This document shows, piece by piece, positions 25,182-33,945 of a stretch of DNA of 64,000 bases. The notes beneath the pieces were generated by a model. The model was not told the DNA's origin and did no database searches. It saw nothing but the letters and a program-made list of their open reading frames with translations. Source of the stretch: Streptomyces sp. GESEQ-4. Lineage in GTDB: Bacteria; Actinomycetota; Actinomycetes; Streptomycetales; Streptomycetaceae. The stretch spans positions 1 through 64,000 of the forward strand of contig NZ_JAFFSU010000025.1 in NCBI RefSeq assembly GCF_017948455.1, written 5' to 3'. Position numbers and translations under genes: made by a program. The first letter of the stretch is position 1. Each line of letters starts with the position of its first letter.

Positions 25182-25757
25182 TCACTGCCGGTGCGAGCTC
25201 ATCGCCACGGCGAGTTCGGCGGCGGCCTGGTCGATGCACGCGCGCAGCCGCGCCGCGTCGCTGCGCGCCGCGGCCTGCCAGTCGGCGGGATCGGCGACGA
25301 CGATCGTGGGCACGGGTTCGGTGTGCACATCGGTCAGGCGTCTGCGCATCACCTGCGTAAGGTCGGGCGGCTGCCGGCGGGAGCCACTGTTGAGCGCCAG
25401 CAGCACCGGCATGCCGGAGAGGATTCCGTCCCCGAGGACGGCGAAGAACGAGTCGAACACCTCGCTCGGGGACGCGGCGAGCACCGGAGTCGCCACCACG
25501 AGCCCGTCGGCCGCCACGACCGCCGCGATCGCCTCCCGCAGGTCGAGGCTGGCGCGGCGCTGGGCAAAATGCTGAGCGAGGTCGGGCGCCAGCCGGTGCA
25601 GCTCCAGCACCTCCACCTCGGCGCGCGCACCTCCGGCCGCCAGTGACCGGCACACAGCCTCCGCCACCCAGTCCGCAAGCCGGCGAGTCGGACGCGGATA
25701 GCCGGCACCGGCGCTCACCACAGCCAAGGACACCGGACTCCACTCGGCGGCGCTCAT
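25182..25757 (-). CDS. NADPH-dependent FMN reductase (flavodoxin-like)
   Basis: A 191-residue flavodoxin-fold reductase: SLAVVSAGAGYPRPTRRLAD (phosphate-binding start), then AADGLVVATPVLAASPSEVF and LLALNSGS. This matches the small FMN reductases that are encoded next to luciferase-like monooxygenases and supply them with reduced FMN. The likely partner here survives only as a fragment at 22126-22500. The start at 25757 (MSAAEWSP) begins the conserved part; longer in-frame starts run into the cupin relic. Its own promoter is not evident. Confidence 0.78.
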   Translation of the reverse strand: MSAAEWSPVSLAVVSAGAGYPRPTRRLADWVAEAVCRSLAAGGARAEVEVLELHRLAPDLAQHFAQRRASLDLREAIAAVVAADGLVVATPVLAASPSEVFDSFFAVLGDGILSGMPVLLALNSGSRRQPPDLTQVMRRRLTDVHTEPVPTIVVADPADWQAAARSDAARLRACIDQAAAELAVAMSSHRQ

Positions 25758-25806
25758 CTCGGCATCGTGTTCTCGGCTTCTTCCCCACGGCCGGACTGTG
25801 ATGCCG

Positions 25807-26095
25807 TCACCGGGGAGAGCCAAGCGCGACGGTGCCGGACAGTTCCGCGGCATCGGCAAGCAGCTGAGCGGGGATCTCGAAGCCCTCCAGGCGGCTCACG
25901 AAGGTGACGGCCCACGTGGCGGAACATCCCGCCCTCCAGCAGCTCGTGCTCCTCCGCGCCGGCCCACACCAGCGCCGAACCGGACAGCAGCAGGTGGAAC
26001 GGCGGCGCCTCGGCGTCGAGCAGGACGCTGAAGACACTCCCGCCGATCCACTCGAGCTGCTGGTCCTCCCGTTGCGCGGGACTGGAGATACTCAT
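25807..26095 (-). pseudogene. Cupin-type protein with internal deletions and frameshift
   Basis: Starts MSISSPAQREDQQLEWIGG, then SVFSVLLDAEAPPFHLLLSG, SALVWAGAEEHELLEGG and MFRHVGR. The frame then shifts near 25910 and ends EGFEIPAQLLADAAELSGT. The order of segments is that of a small cupin protein, but the metal-binding His pair and the second half of the barrel have been deleted in two places. Not expected to be functional. Confidence 0.55.
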
Positions 26096-26265
26096 GGCCG
26101 GTCCTCGGGATCCGTGGGCGGCGGCGCCGTCCTCGTGCTCCTAACCCTGTGCCGCACCACTGCCCGATCTCCATGTTCTGCGGTGCTCACTCGGGCCCAA
26201 CACTGCCCATACCGTGCGCTCACGAGGCCACCGCCGAGGTGGCTGGAACGGCGACACTCCACACT

Positions 26266-26279
26266 CTTCGAATTCGAAG
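26266..26279. promoter_or_regulatory. MarR-type operator, copy 3 (autoregulatory)
   Basis: CTTCGAATTCGAAG, the same perfect palindrome as the two copies at 25.1 kb, ends 15 bp before the MarR ATG. A TAGACT at 26283-26288 could be the -10 box, leaving almost no leader before the start codon. Confidence 0.75.
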
Positions 26280-26294
26280 CAGTAGACTCCGGAC

Positions 26295-26798
26295 ATGCCT
26301 GATTCACCGCCGTCGCTCGACCGTGTGCAACTCGGCGCCTACTTCGACCTCGTCGAGGTGACCAGCCTGCTCCGGCATGCGGTCGAGCAGCAGCTGCGCG
26401 AGACCGGTGATCTCAGCTATGTGCAGTTCCAGCTGCTGGCCCGCCTCGGAGACTCGCCGACGGGCAGCCACCGAATGACCGACCTCGCCGACGGCGTCGT
26501 CTACAGCCGCAGCGGCCTGACGTACCAGGTAGGTCTACTCGAAAAGGAGGGCCTGGTCGTCCGCGCTCCCTCGCTGGACGACGAGCGGAGCATCACCGTC
26601 ACCATCACCGATGCCGGGCGTGAGCTGCTTGCGAAGGTGCTGCCGGGGCATGTCGAGGTGGTCAGCGACCTGTTGTTCGAGCCGCTTTCGCGCGACGACG
26701 TCAAGGCTCTCGCGAGCCTGCTGGCGCCGGTACGCGACCATATGCGCTCGACACCGCCCCGCTCGGCCACGCCTCGCCGCCGCAAAGGCGGAGCATAA
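26295..26798 (+). CDS. MarR-family transcriptional regulator
   Basis: A 167-residue winged-helix regulator. The MarR core reads LSYVQFQLLARLGDSPTG, MTDLADGVVYSRSGLTYQV and the wing LVVRAPSLDDERSITVTITDAG. A basic tail follows. It is transcribed away from the oxidoreductase cluster. The identical palindromes in front of this gene and of the oxidoreductase-esterase operon make it the probable repressor of both, released by a small aromatic or electrophilic ligand (family behaviour; ligand unknown). There is no Shine-Dalgarno sequence, suggesting leaderless translation. Confidence 0.9.
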   Translation: MPDSPPSLDRVQLGAYFDLVEVTSLLRHAVEQQLRETGDLSYVQFQLLARLGDSPTGSHRMTDLADGVVYSRSGLTYQVGLLEKEGLVVRAPSLDDERSITVTITDAGRELLAKVLPGHVEVVSDLLFEPLSRDDVKALASLLAPVRDHMRSTPPRSATPRRRKGGA

Positions 26799-26907
26799 GG
26801 ACTCGACAGGCGTCGGAGCCCCGCAGGCCGCAGCGGAACAGGACGCGGCGAGACGCCGGGCCGGCCGCGGCAGTCGCCGGTCAACCGGGACGGGGGAAGC
26901 CGAGGCG

Positions 26908-27065
26908 TCAGGTTGGTCGGCGGGCGAACTGGGCGGGTGTTTCTTGAATGCGCGGATGAAGTGGCTGCTGTCGGTGAAGTGCCGGCGCGCGGCGGCTTCG
27001 GAGACAGCCAAGCGAAGAGCCCAGAGCTCGTTGGCAGCGGTGTGCTGCGGGGTCACCCAGCGCAT
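26908..27065 (-). pseudogene. C-terminal relic of an AraC-family regulator
   Basis: About 50 residues containing VSEAAARRHFTDSSHFIRAF, the second HTH of AraC regulators. A frame break at KKHP then leads to AQFARRPT. The rest of the gene is absent. It resembles the corresponding part of the intact AraC gene at 16793. Confidence 0.55.
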
Positions 27066-27260
27066 TGAACGTGCCCGTCCTGCCGCCCGGGCCGAGGAAA
27101 CGCCCCCTGCTGCTCATGTGTCCTCCGCGCTGACGAAGATGTCGCCGCAATCCCATCCGGTGTCGCAGACGTACACGCCTACTACGCATAGCCGTTCCTA
27201 CTGTTGGCTGCACTTCAACCGTCAACAACCAATCGCCCGCGGGTGCACCCACCTGAACCA

Positions 27261-27326
27261 TGGGCCTTGCACGCCGACACCGCGGGCGCTCTGCCCAGCG
27301 GCAAGGTCGTCGTCGCGCCAGGCGAC
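27261..27326 (+). pseudogene. Possible C-terminal scrap of an MDR oxidoreductase
   Basis: One frame reads WALHADTAGALPSGKVVVAP, similar to the end of the intact oxidoreductase at 24139 (HAQAATGELHGKVVIVAP). The frame runs into the start of the cupin gene (CGATGA overlap). The rest of the 300-bp gap from 27066 shows no gene. Confidence 0.3.
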
Positions 27327-27364
27327 CGACTCCCCCTTGACCGACATCTGAGGAGACGACCGCG

Positions 27365-27865
27365 ATGATCCCCGACGACGACCCGTCCCGCTCGCTGACC
27401 GTCGCGAACCCCGACGACCCCGGCACGACGTACATCTCGCTGGTGGGCAACACGTACGGCATGCTGGTCACCGGCGAGCAGACCAACGGCCGATACTGCC
27501 TGATCGACATGCGCATCCCCGACGGCGGCGGCCCACCGCCGCACCGGCACGACTTCGAGGAGATGTTCACGATCCTCGAAGGCGAGATCGAGTTCACCTT
27601 CCGCGGCGAGAAGCACACCGTGGGGGCCGGGTCCACGATCAACATCCCGGCCAACGCGCCGCACAACTTCCGCAACGCCTCGGGTGCGCCGGCCCGCATG
27701 CTGTGCATGTGCACCCCCGCCGGCCAGGACGAGTACTTCCTGCGCATCGGCGATGTCGTCGCGGGCAAGGACGCACCGCCGCCGCAGCTGTCGGAGGACG
27801 AGCTCGCGGAGCGCCGCCGTCGCGCGGCCGAGCTGGCCTCGACCTACCGAAGCGAGTTCCTGTAG
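27365..27865 (+). CDS. Small cupin-domain protein
   Basis: A 166-residue single-domain cupin. Motif 1 reads GGGPPPHRHDFEEMFTILEG (two His and a Glu as metal ligands) and motif 2 is NIPANAPHNFRN (third His). The ends are helical; the C-terminal tail is charged. GAGGAG precedes the ATG by nine bases. Such cupins can be dioxygenases, isomerases or sugar/quinone-modifying proteins, and the substrate is not predictable. It may be an intact paralogue of the broken cupin at 25807. Confidence 0.82.
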   Translation: MIPDDDPSRSLTVANPDDPGTTYISLVGNTYGMLVTGEQTNGRYCLIDMRIPDGGGPPPHRHDFEEMFTILEGEIEFTFRGEKHTVGAGSTINIPANAPHNFRNASGAPARMLCMCTPAGQDEYFLRIGDVVAGKDAPPPQLSEDELAERRRRAAELASTYRSEFL

Positions 27866-28024
27866 CCCGCAGGGGCCGACAAGCCCGGCCGTCGGCCGAA
27901 GCTCACCGAGCCTGGGCGGCCTTCGACAGCTCGACGTCATCCAGGACTCGGCCAGGCCCGGTCCCGCTCCGGTCACGGACGTAACCGGACCTTGATCATC
28001 CATCTCCTGTCCGACCGTGGAGGC

Positions 28025-30133
28025 ATGACGGAAACCAGAGAGGGGCTTGGATTGGGAGCAGTGGGCCTGGCGGGCCGGCTGGCGCAGGCTCGAGCCGGTG
28101 CGCTGGTGGGCAGGGAGCCGGAGCGGGCGGTGCTCGACCGGATGCTGTCGGGCGCGGCGGACGCTCCACTCGTGGCGTACATGCACGGTCCCGGCGGCAT
28201 CGGCAAGTCCTCGCTGGTGCGCTACGCCGCCCGGCAGGCCGAGCTCACCGGCCGCCGCGTGGTGCACGTGGACGGACGGTTCCTCGACGCTGATCCGCGC
28301 CGGCTCGAGGAGACTGCGGCCCCGGCGTGTGCCGAACCCGGTGCGGTGCTGCTCATCGACACCTTCGAGCAGTGTCAGCCACTCGAGGCATGGCTGCGCG
28401 AGACCTTTCTGCTGCGGCTCGCCGACCACGCGATCGTGGTGGTGGCCAGCAGGGTCGCCCCCGACGCCGAATGGTCGCTGGACCCTGGATGGGCGCAGTT
28501 GTTCACCGCACTGGCCGTGCGGCCGCTCGACGCCGCTCAGTCCCACGCCCTGCTCGCTGCCCGGGGTGTCCCCGCAGAGCAGCGCGGCGCCTTCGTCGCC
28601 TTCGCCGGAGGCAGCCCGCTCGCCCTCTCGCTGGCCGCCTCCGTCCCGGCCGCACCCGGCGCACCGTGGGAGCCGACCGGCGACGTCCTGCGGACCCTGG
28701 TCGAGCGGCTGGTGGGCGACCTGCCCGGCGCCGTCCACCGGCGCGCCCTCGAGGTGGTCGCGCAGGCCTACGTCACCCGCGAGCCCCTGCTGCGCGCAGT
28801 GCTGGGTGACGAGGAAACCGACAAGGTGTTCTCCTGGCTGCGCCAGCTGCCCTACATCGAGGCCACGCCGGAAGGGCTGCACCCGCACGACGCGGTGCGG
28901 GCGACCCTCGAGGCCGACCTGCGCTGGCGGGACCCCGAGCGCTACGACGACGTCCGCGCCCGCATATCGCTCGCGGGCCTGCAGGCCGTGCGCGGCGCCG
29001 CCGAGGACGACGTGCTGCTGCGGGTCGCGGAGTGGATGTTCCTCTTCCGCAACCAGAGCGGACCGGATGATCTGTACAACTACCGAACGCACCCGCACAT
29101 CGAAGACACTCCGCTCCAGGCCGAAGACGTCCCCGGTGTGCTGCGCATGGCCGAGGAGGCCGAGGGCCCGGCATCAGCGGCAGCGGTCGCACACTGGCTT
29201 CGCCGCCAACCGGAGGCCTTCCGCGTCCACCGCTACGCGGGCTCCTCCGCACCAGCGTCATTCATGGCCATTCTGCGGCTGGACGCGCCACTGCCCGAGG
29301 ACCGCGCTGAGGATCCGGTAATCGCGGCAGTCTGGGACCTCGTGGAGGCGGCCGCTCCCCTGGGACCGGGCGAGCACTTGGGCATCCGCCGCTTCGCGGT
29401 GCAACCCGGCGGGCACCAGAGGCCCTCGCCCCTGATGGAGCTCACCAGCCGGCGCACCATCGGCGAGGAGATGCGGACCCACAAACGCGCGGTGACCTTC
29501 ACCGTCTTCGAAGACGCCGACCTGTGGGGGCACTACCTCGCCGAGGCCGGGATGCCGGAGGTCGCGGCCGTGGACGTCGGCGGCCTGCGACAGCACGTCT
29601 TCGGCCGGGACTGGCGACGGCAAACAGTGGAACAGTGGGTGCAACACCGGGCTCGCACCGCGGTCACGCCCGTAGCAACATGGCCCGCGACTGTCGCCGC
29701 GAGTGACCCGGGCGACCGGCCGGCGCGCGCCGCGTTCGCGGAAGGCGTGCTCGAGGCACTGCGCACCTGGCACACCCCCCGCGAATTCGCCACCAGCGTC
29801 CTGCTGTACTCCCATCTCGTGCCGCCGGGCTCACCCGACCCGGCCGCGGACCTGCGCGGCGCCATCCTCACCGCCCTCGACGCGCTGCAGATCGATCCCG
29901 CGGGCGTCAAAGCGCACGAGGCTCTCACCGCCACCTACATCACGGCCTCCCGCACCCACAAGGCCGCCGCCCGGCGACTCGGGGTTCCCTACGGCACCTA
30001 CCGTCGCCGCCTCGCCCTGGCCAAGCAACGCCTGATCGAACAACTGCTGCGCAACCAACCACGACAATCCCCCCGCCCCCGCCACACTCGCGAAAGCTCC
30101 GCCACATCAGCCCGTGTGGGGTCTGTCCAGTGA
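28025..30133 (+). CDS. Large P-loop ATPase regulator (STAND/LuxR-like architecture)
   Basis: About 702 residues. The N-terminal NTPase domain begins with LVGREPERAVLDRML, the Walker A is HGPGGIGKSSLVRY and the Walker B-like strand is GAVLLIDTFEQC. A winged-helix-like segment follows to about residue 300, then a long variable middle. The C-terminal 70 residues (HKAAARRLGVPYGTYRRRLALA) look like a helix-turn-helix of sigma-4/LuxR type. This is the layout of STAND signalling regulators. Start uncertain: the ATG at 28025 has GGAGG too close; a TTG at 27992 or a GTG about 30 nt downstream are alternatives. Effector and targets unknown. Confidence 0.7.
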   Translation: MTETREGLGLGAVGLAGRLAQARAGALVGREPERAVLDRMLSGAADAPLVAYMHGPGGIGKSSLVRYAARQAELTGRRVVHVDGRFLDADPRRLEETAAPACAEPGAVLLIDTFEQCQPLEAWLRETFLLRLADHAIVVVASRVAPDAEWSLDPGWAQLFTALAVRPLDAAQSHALLAARGVPAEQRGAFVAFAGGSPLALSLAASVPAAPGAPWEPTGDVLRTLVERLVGDLPGAVHRRALEVVAQAYVTREPLLRAVLGDEETDKVFSWLRQLPYIEATPEGLHPHDAVRATLEADLRWRDPERYDDVRARISLAGLQAVRGAAEDDVLLRVAEWMFLFRNQSGPDDLYNYRTHPHIEDTPLQAEDVPGVLRMAEEAEGPASAAAVAHWLRRQPEAFRVHRYAGSSAPASFMAILRLDAPLPEDRAEDPVIAAVWDLVEAAAPLGPGEHLGIRRFAVQPGGHQRPSPLMELTSRRTIGEEMRTHKRAVTFTVFEDADLWGHYLAEAGMPEVAAVDVGGLRQHVFGRDWRRQTVEQWVQHRARTAVTPVATWPATVAASDPGDRPARAAFAEGVLEALRTWHTPREFATSVLLYSHLVPPGSPDPAADLRGAILTALDALQIDPAGVKAHEALTATYITASRTHKAAARRLGVPYGTYRRRLALAKQRLIEQLLRNQPRQSPRPRHTRESSATSARVGSVQ

Positions 30134-30310
30134 ACTTTGCGCTCTCCCCTTCGAGCGGCGGCTACACGCCTCGTACACAGCGGCCGGGCCAGGTGCGCGG
30201 AGCGCGACTCGGCGCTGGCATGGAGGAAAACCCCTCCATCGACTTCCCGCTCCGCGACCTCACGATCCCCGTCTGGTCAGGCAACAAAGTCCGTCAAGCA
30301 AAGGGACGTT

Positions 30311-30787
30311 ATGGACGACCGTATTGATCTCGCCGAGCTGCTGAGCCGGTATGCAGATATTGCGGATATGAAGGAGTTCACCCACCTGCCCAGTCGCATT
30401 TGCACCGATCCCCTGACGGTGGATTTCGAAGCAGTTACCGGCATGCCGGCGATAACTGCTTCGCTGCATGACTGCGTCGAGCTCCTCCGCACAACCTTGG
30501 CGCCCTTCGCTGCGACCCACCACGCGATCACCGGCCACGTCGTCACCATCGACGGCGACAGTGCGACGATTCACGCGCACGTGCGTGCCGAGCACTGGCT
30601 TCCGGTGGAACTCGTCGGTGACGGACCCGACCGCTGGCTGGTGGTGGGTTTCTACGATACGGAGGCGGTCCGTACGCCGAAGGGATGGCGCATCAGCCGA
30701 TTCAAACTCACCGTGACCCACCAGGAAAATCCACAGCTGGCGAGCCTCGCTCAAGCCGCTGAGCAGGCGCGCCGACCCCAGGCCTGA
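30311..30787 (+). CDS. SnoaL-like / NTF2-fold protein
   Basis: A 158-residue single-domain protein of the SnoaL-like (NTF2-fold) superfamily: an N-terminal helix DDRIDLAELLSRYADIADM, then strands with ATHHAITGHVVTIDG and DRWLVVGFYD, GWRISRFKL. Members are small isomerases, dehydratases or binding proteins. The ATG at 30311 follows AAGGGA at good spacing. Earlier in-frame starts would run through an ATGGAGG/CCTCCAT hairpin (30220-30239). No catalytic assignment is possible. Confidence 0.8.
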   Translation: MDDRIDLAELLSRYADIADMKEFTHLPSRICTDPLTVDFEAVTGMPAITASLHDCVELLRTTLAPFAATHHAITGHVVTIDGDSATIHAHVRAEHWLPVELVGDGPDRWLVVGFYDTEAVRTPKGWRISRFKLTVTHQENPQLASLAQAAEQARRPQA

Positions 30788-30858
30788 GGGGGAGCCGTAT
30801 CTCAACCGATCTTGGAACCTGCAAGTCGAACGGCGTTCCTGGTCGGGCGATCTTCCGC

Positions 30859-31122
30859 CGGTATCCGTCGGACATGACGGACGCGTAGTGGGCGGAGGTC
30901 CGGCCTTTGCTGCCGGTGCCGGCCTGGCTCCAGGGCAGAGGCGGGCAGCCCGAGAGCTATTGCCACCCCCAGATGCTGGACGCGATCCGCCGACCGGCTG
31001 CGCGGGACGGTCCGTGAACGCGAGGGCCGTGAGGCCGAGCCCGCGGCGGGGATCACCGACGCGCAGTCGGTGCGGGCCGCCGCGACAGTCCCGGCCTCCT
31101 CACGCGGCTACGACGGCGAATT
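30859..31122 (+). mobile_element. Internally deleted IS5-type transposase remnant
   Basis: The first part reads RYPSDMTDA, an in-frame TAG, then WAEVRPLLPVPAWLQGRGG and CHPQMLDAIR. After a junction near 30990 the second part reads RLRGTVREREGREAEPAAG, then DAQSVRAAATVPASSRGYDG. These are the N-terminal DUF4096-like block and the DSQSV (DDE Asp) block of Streptomyces IS5-family transposases, with about 70 residues between them missing and the C-terminal half lost. It fills the 370-bp gap before rsmB and marks the edge of the accessory region. Confidence 0.65.
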
Positions 31123-31157
31123 GGTCACTCATTTTGAGCGCCTACACGCGAAGAGCG

Positions 31158-32567
31158 TCACCCAGTCCGGCGGATGAGTGCCAGATACATCGCGTCCGTC
31201 CCGTGCCGGTGCGGCCACAGTTGTACGTCGGGACCGTCGCCGAGGTCCGGTACGCCCGGCAGCATCGGGCGGGCGTCGAGGAGTTCGGCGTGCGGATCGT
31301 GCTTGAGCACGTCGTCGACGACGGCCCGGGTCTCGGCGAGGTGCGGCGAGCAGGTGGCGTAGCCGACGACTCCGCCGACCCGCACCGACTCGAGCGCGGT
31401 GCGCAGCAGGGCGCGCTGCAGCGGAGCGAACCCCTCGAGATCGTCGGGCCGCCGCCGCCAGCGCGCCTCGGGCCGCCGCCGCAGCGCCCCCAGCCCGGTG
31501 CACGGCACGTCCATCAGCACCCGGTCGAAGGAGCCGGGCAGCCACGGCGGCCGGGTCCCGTCGCCGGCGATGACCTGATACGGACCGGGGTTCCCCTGGA
31601 GCGCCTTCGCGACCAGCGCCGCCCGGTGCGGCTGCTTCTCGGAGGCGACGAGCATCGCGCCCCGCTCGGCGGCGAGGGCCGCAAGCAGCGCGGCCTTGCC
31701 GCCGGGCCCGGCACACCCGTCGAGCCACTTCTCGTCGGAGCCGTCGATGGGCGCGTTGGCCAGAGCGAGCGCGACGAGCTGACTGCCCTCGTCCTGCACA
31801 CCGGCCCGCCCCTCCCGCACGGCCTCGATCGCACCGGGCTCTCCGCCCTCGGTGAGCCGTACGGCGTACGGTGACCAGCGCCCCGCCACCGCGGCCTCCT
31901 CGCCGAGCAGTTCCTCGGCGGTGGCCCGCCCGGGCCGGGCGACCAGGGTGACCTCGGGCCGCTCGTTGTCGGCCTCCAGCAGCTCCTCGATCCCGGCGCG
32001 GCCGCCGCCGAGGGAGTCCCACAGCGCGGAGACGACCCAGCGGGGGTGGGAGTGGACGACGGCGAGATGCTCCTCGGGATCGTCGTCGTAGGGCGGAGCG
32101 ACCTTGGCGAGCCACCCGTCGAGGTCGTCCTGGGCAACCTTCCTGAGGACGGCGTTGACGAACTTGGCCCGCCCGTCGCCGAGCACGACCCGGGCCAGCT
32201 CGACGGAGGCGGACACCGCGGCGTGCGTGGGGATCCGCGTCCCGAGCAGCTGATGCACGCCGAGGCTCAGCACATCGAGCACGGGCGGGTCGACCTCACG
32301 CAGGGGCCGGTCCACACAGGCGGCGATGACGGCGTCGTACGTCCCCTGCCGCCGCAGCGTCCCGTACACCAGCTCGGTCGCGAGCGCGGCGTCCCGCCCG
32401 TCGAAGTCGCCCTTCTCCCGCGCCTTCCTGAGCAGCGGCGGCAGGACGAGGTTGGCGTACGCGTCTCGCTCGTCCACCGCCCTGAGCGCCTCGAAGGCGA
32501 GGAAGCGGACGGGATCCTTCTTGGGCCGACGGTAGGGCTTGCGGGGCCGGCGGGACTGCTCACTCAC
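31158..32567 (-). CDS. rsmB: 16S rRNA m5C967 methyltransferase
   Basis: A 469-residue RsmB/Fmu protein. The N-terminal NusB-like RNA-binding domain (residues about 15-150, FLAFEALRAVDERDAYANL) is followed by the SAM-binding domain with LDGCAGPGGKAALLA, DVPCTGLGALRRRPEARW and the catalytic cysteine motif GYATCSPHLAETRAVV. It methylates C967 of 16S rRNA. The GTG start at 32567 has a weak RBS. It lies 76 bp downstream of fmt on the same strand, the usual pairing. Confidence 0.92.
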   Translation of the reverse strand: MSEQSRRPRKPYRRPKKDPVRFLAFEALRAVDERDAYANLVLPPLLRKAREKGDFDGRDAALATELVYGTLRRQGTYDAVIAACVDRPLREVDPPVLDVLSLGVHQLLGTRIPTHAAVSASVELARVVLGDGRAKFVNAVLRKVAQDDLDGWLAKVAPPYDDDPEEHLAVVHSHPRWVVSALWDSLGGGRAGIEELLEADNERPEVTLVARPGRATAEELLGEEAAVAGRWSPYAVRLTEGGEPGAIEAVREGRAGVQDEGSQLVALALANAPIDGSDEKWLDGCAGPGGKAALLAALAAERGAMLVASEKQPHRAALVAKALQGNPGPYQVIAGDGTRPPWLPGSFDRVLMDVPCTGLGALRRRPEARWRRRPDDLEGFAPLQRALLRTALESVRVGGVVGYATCSPHLAETRAVVDDVLKHDPHAELLDARPMLPGVPDLGDGPDVQLWPHRHGTDAMYLALIRRTG

Positions 32568-32643
32568 GTAAAAGGTGCTCCGGATGAAAGATGAAAGGGG
32601 GAGAGATGTGCCCCAGCGTACGTCGCTGCCGGGGACCGCCGCG

Positions 32644-33576
32644 TCACACGCCCAGCGTCTCGCCGTCCGCGTCCCGCACGCCACGCGCCCAGTCGGCCGC
32701 CCGCATTGGCTTCTTGCCCTGGGCCTGGACCCAGAGCAGCTCGACGGCGTACGAGCCCGTACCGACGTACACATGGTTCTTGCCGACGGAGAGGACACCT
32801 GGGGCGAGCTCGTCGCGGTCGGGCAGGGTGGCGACCTGGATGAGCTTGAGCCGCTCACCGTGGAAGGTGGTCCAGGCGCCGGGGGCCGGCGTGCATCCGC
32901 GGACGACGCGGTCGACTCGCAGTGCGGGCGCCGACCAGTCGACGCGGGCGTCCTCGACGGTGATCTTCGGGGCCAAGGTGATGCCTTCGGCCGGCTGCGG
33001 TACGGCCTTCAGGGTGCCGTCCTCGATGCCGTCCATGGTCGCGGCGAGCAGCCCGGCGCCGGCGAAGGCGAGCCGGGTGAGCAGGTCGCCGCTGGTGTCG
33101 GTGGGCCGGATCGTCTCGGTCACGGTGCCGTAGACGGGCCCGGAGTCGAGCCCCTCTTCGATGAGGAAGGTCGAGGCGCCCGTGATCTCGTCGCCGGCCA
33201 TGATGGCGTGCTGCACGGGTGCCGCTCCCCGCCAGGCGGGCAGCAGCGAGAAGTGCAGATTGACCCAGCCGTGGGCGGGGACGTCGAGGGCCACACGGGG
33301 CAGCAGGGCGCCGTACGCCACGACCGGACAGCAGTCCGGCCCGATCTCCTCGAGCCGCTCCAGGAAGGCGGGGTCCCGCGGCTTGGCAGGCTTCAGCACC
33401 TCGAGTCCGGCCTCCACCGCCCGCTCGGCGACCGGACTCGCGACCAGCCTGCGTCCCCGCCCGGCCGGCGCATCGGGCCGCGTGACGACAGCGGCCACCT
33501 CGTGCCGCCCGGAGGCGATCAGAGCGTCCAGTGCGGGAACGGCGACCTCGGGGGTGCCGGCGAAGACGAGCTTCAT
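32644..33576 (-). CDS. fmt: Methionyl-tRNA formyltransferase
   Basis: A 310-residue enzyme that formylates initiator Met-tRNA with 10-formyl-THF. The N-terminus is KLVFAGTPEVAVPAL. The formyl-transfer core reads GWVNLHFSLLPAWRGAAPVQ, with STFLIEEGLDSGPV. The C-terminal OB-like domain contains LRVDRVVRGCTPAPGAWT. The start at 33576 is fixed by the conserved N-terminus; no clear Shine-Dalgarno sequence is seen. First gene of the fmt-rsmB unit. Confidence 0.95.
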   Translation of the reverse strand: MKLVFAGTPEVAVPALDALIASGRHEVAAVVTRPDAPAGRGRRLVASPVAERAVEAGLEVLKPAKPRDPAFLERLEEIGPDCCPVVAYGALLPRVALDVPAHGWVNLHFSLLPAWRGAAPVQHAIMAGDEITGASTFLIEEGLDSGPVYGTVTETIRPTDTSGDLLTRLAFAGAGLLAATMDGIEDGTLKAVPQPAEGITLAPKITVEDARVDWSAPALRVDRVVRGCTPAPGAWTTFHGERLKLIQVATLPDRDELAPGVLSVGKNHVYVGTGSYAVELLWVQAQGKKPMRAADWARGVRDADGETLGV

Positions 33577-33701
33577 GGGTGGGTACGGGCCTCTCGGGCG
33601 GGGGTTGGACGGGCGACGCACCAGTCTATGGGGGGCAGGCGGGGCATGGCCTCCGGACCGGCAGCGGTGTGCTGCTGCCGCCTGTCGAGCGCTGAGCGGG
33701 T
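33577..33701. other. Gene-free spacer upstream of fmt
   Basis: Part of a 369-bp gap between divergent fmt and the HTH-protein gene. It presumably carries the fmt promoter, but I cannot pick out a convincing -10/-35 pair. The next segment (33702-33760) is a dispersed repeat. Confidence 0.4.
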
Positions 33702-33760
33702 CTGGCAGCGCCCCGAAGGGGCGCGGGGAACTGCGCGACCAGCCACGACGGACCCGCAGC
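33702..33760. repeat. Dispersed Streptomyces hairpin repeat, copy 1
   Basis: GCGCCCC (33708-33714), GAA, GGGGCGC (33718-33724), followed by GGGGAACTGCGCGACCAGCC. Closely similar copies occur at 34566 and, inverted, at 54430. This repeat is widespread in Streptomyces intergenic regions from my recollection. Confidence 0.7.
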
Positions 33761-33945
33761 CGACACACCGCGCTTCCAGCGGAGCGCCAGCGCACGCCCG
33801 AGTGACAAGGGCGCACGCATATGCCCATACGCCCCCTCTGCGTGACCCGCGGAGCGAATCCGCGTTGGTCAAGAAAGAGTTGACCACAACGGGCCGCACA
33901 TCGCGCGGCCCGATCCTTTTCAACGCCGGTTCGAGAGGCTTGTTC

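Noticed and set aside
25182..26095. A single gene running from the cupin region into the FMN reductase
   Set aside because: The reductase fold starts cleanly at 25757, and the upstream part is a frameshifted cupin relic in another frame.
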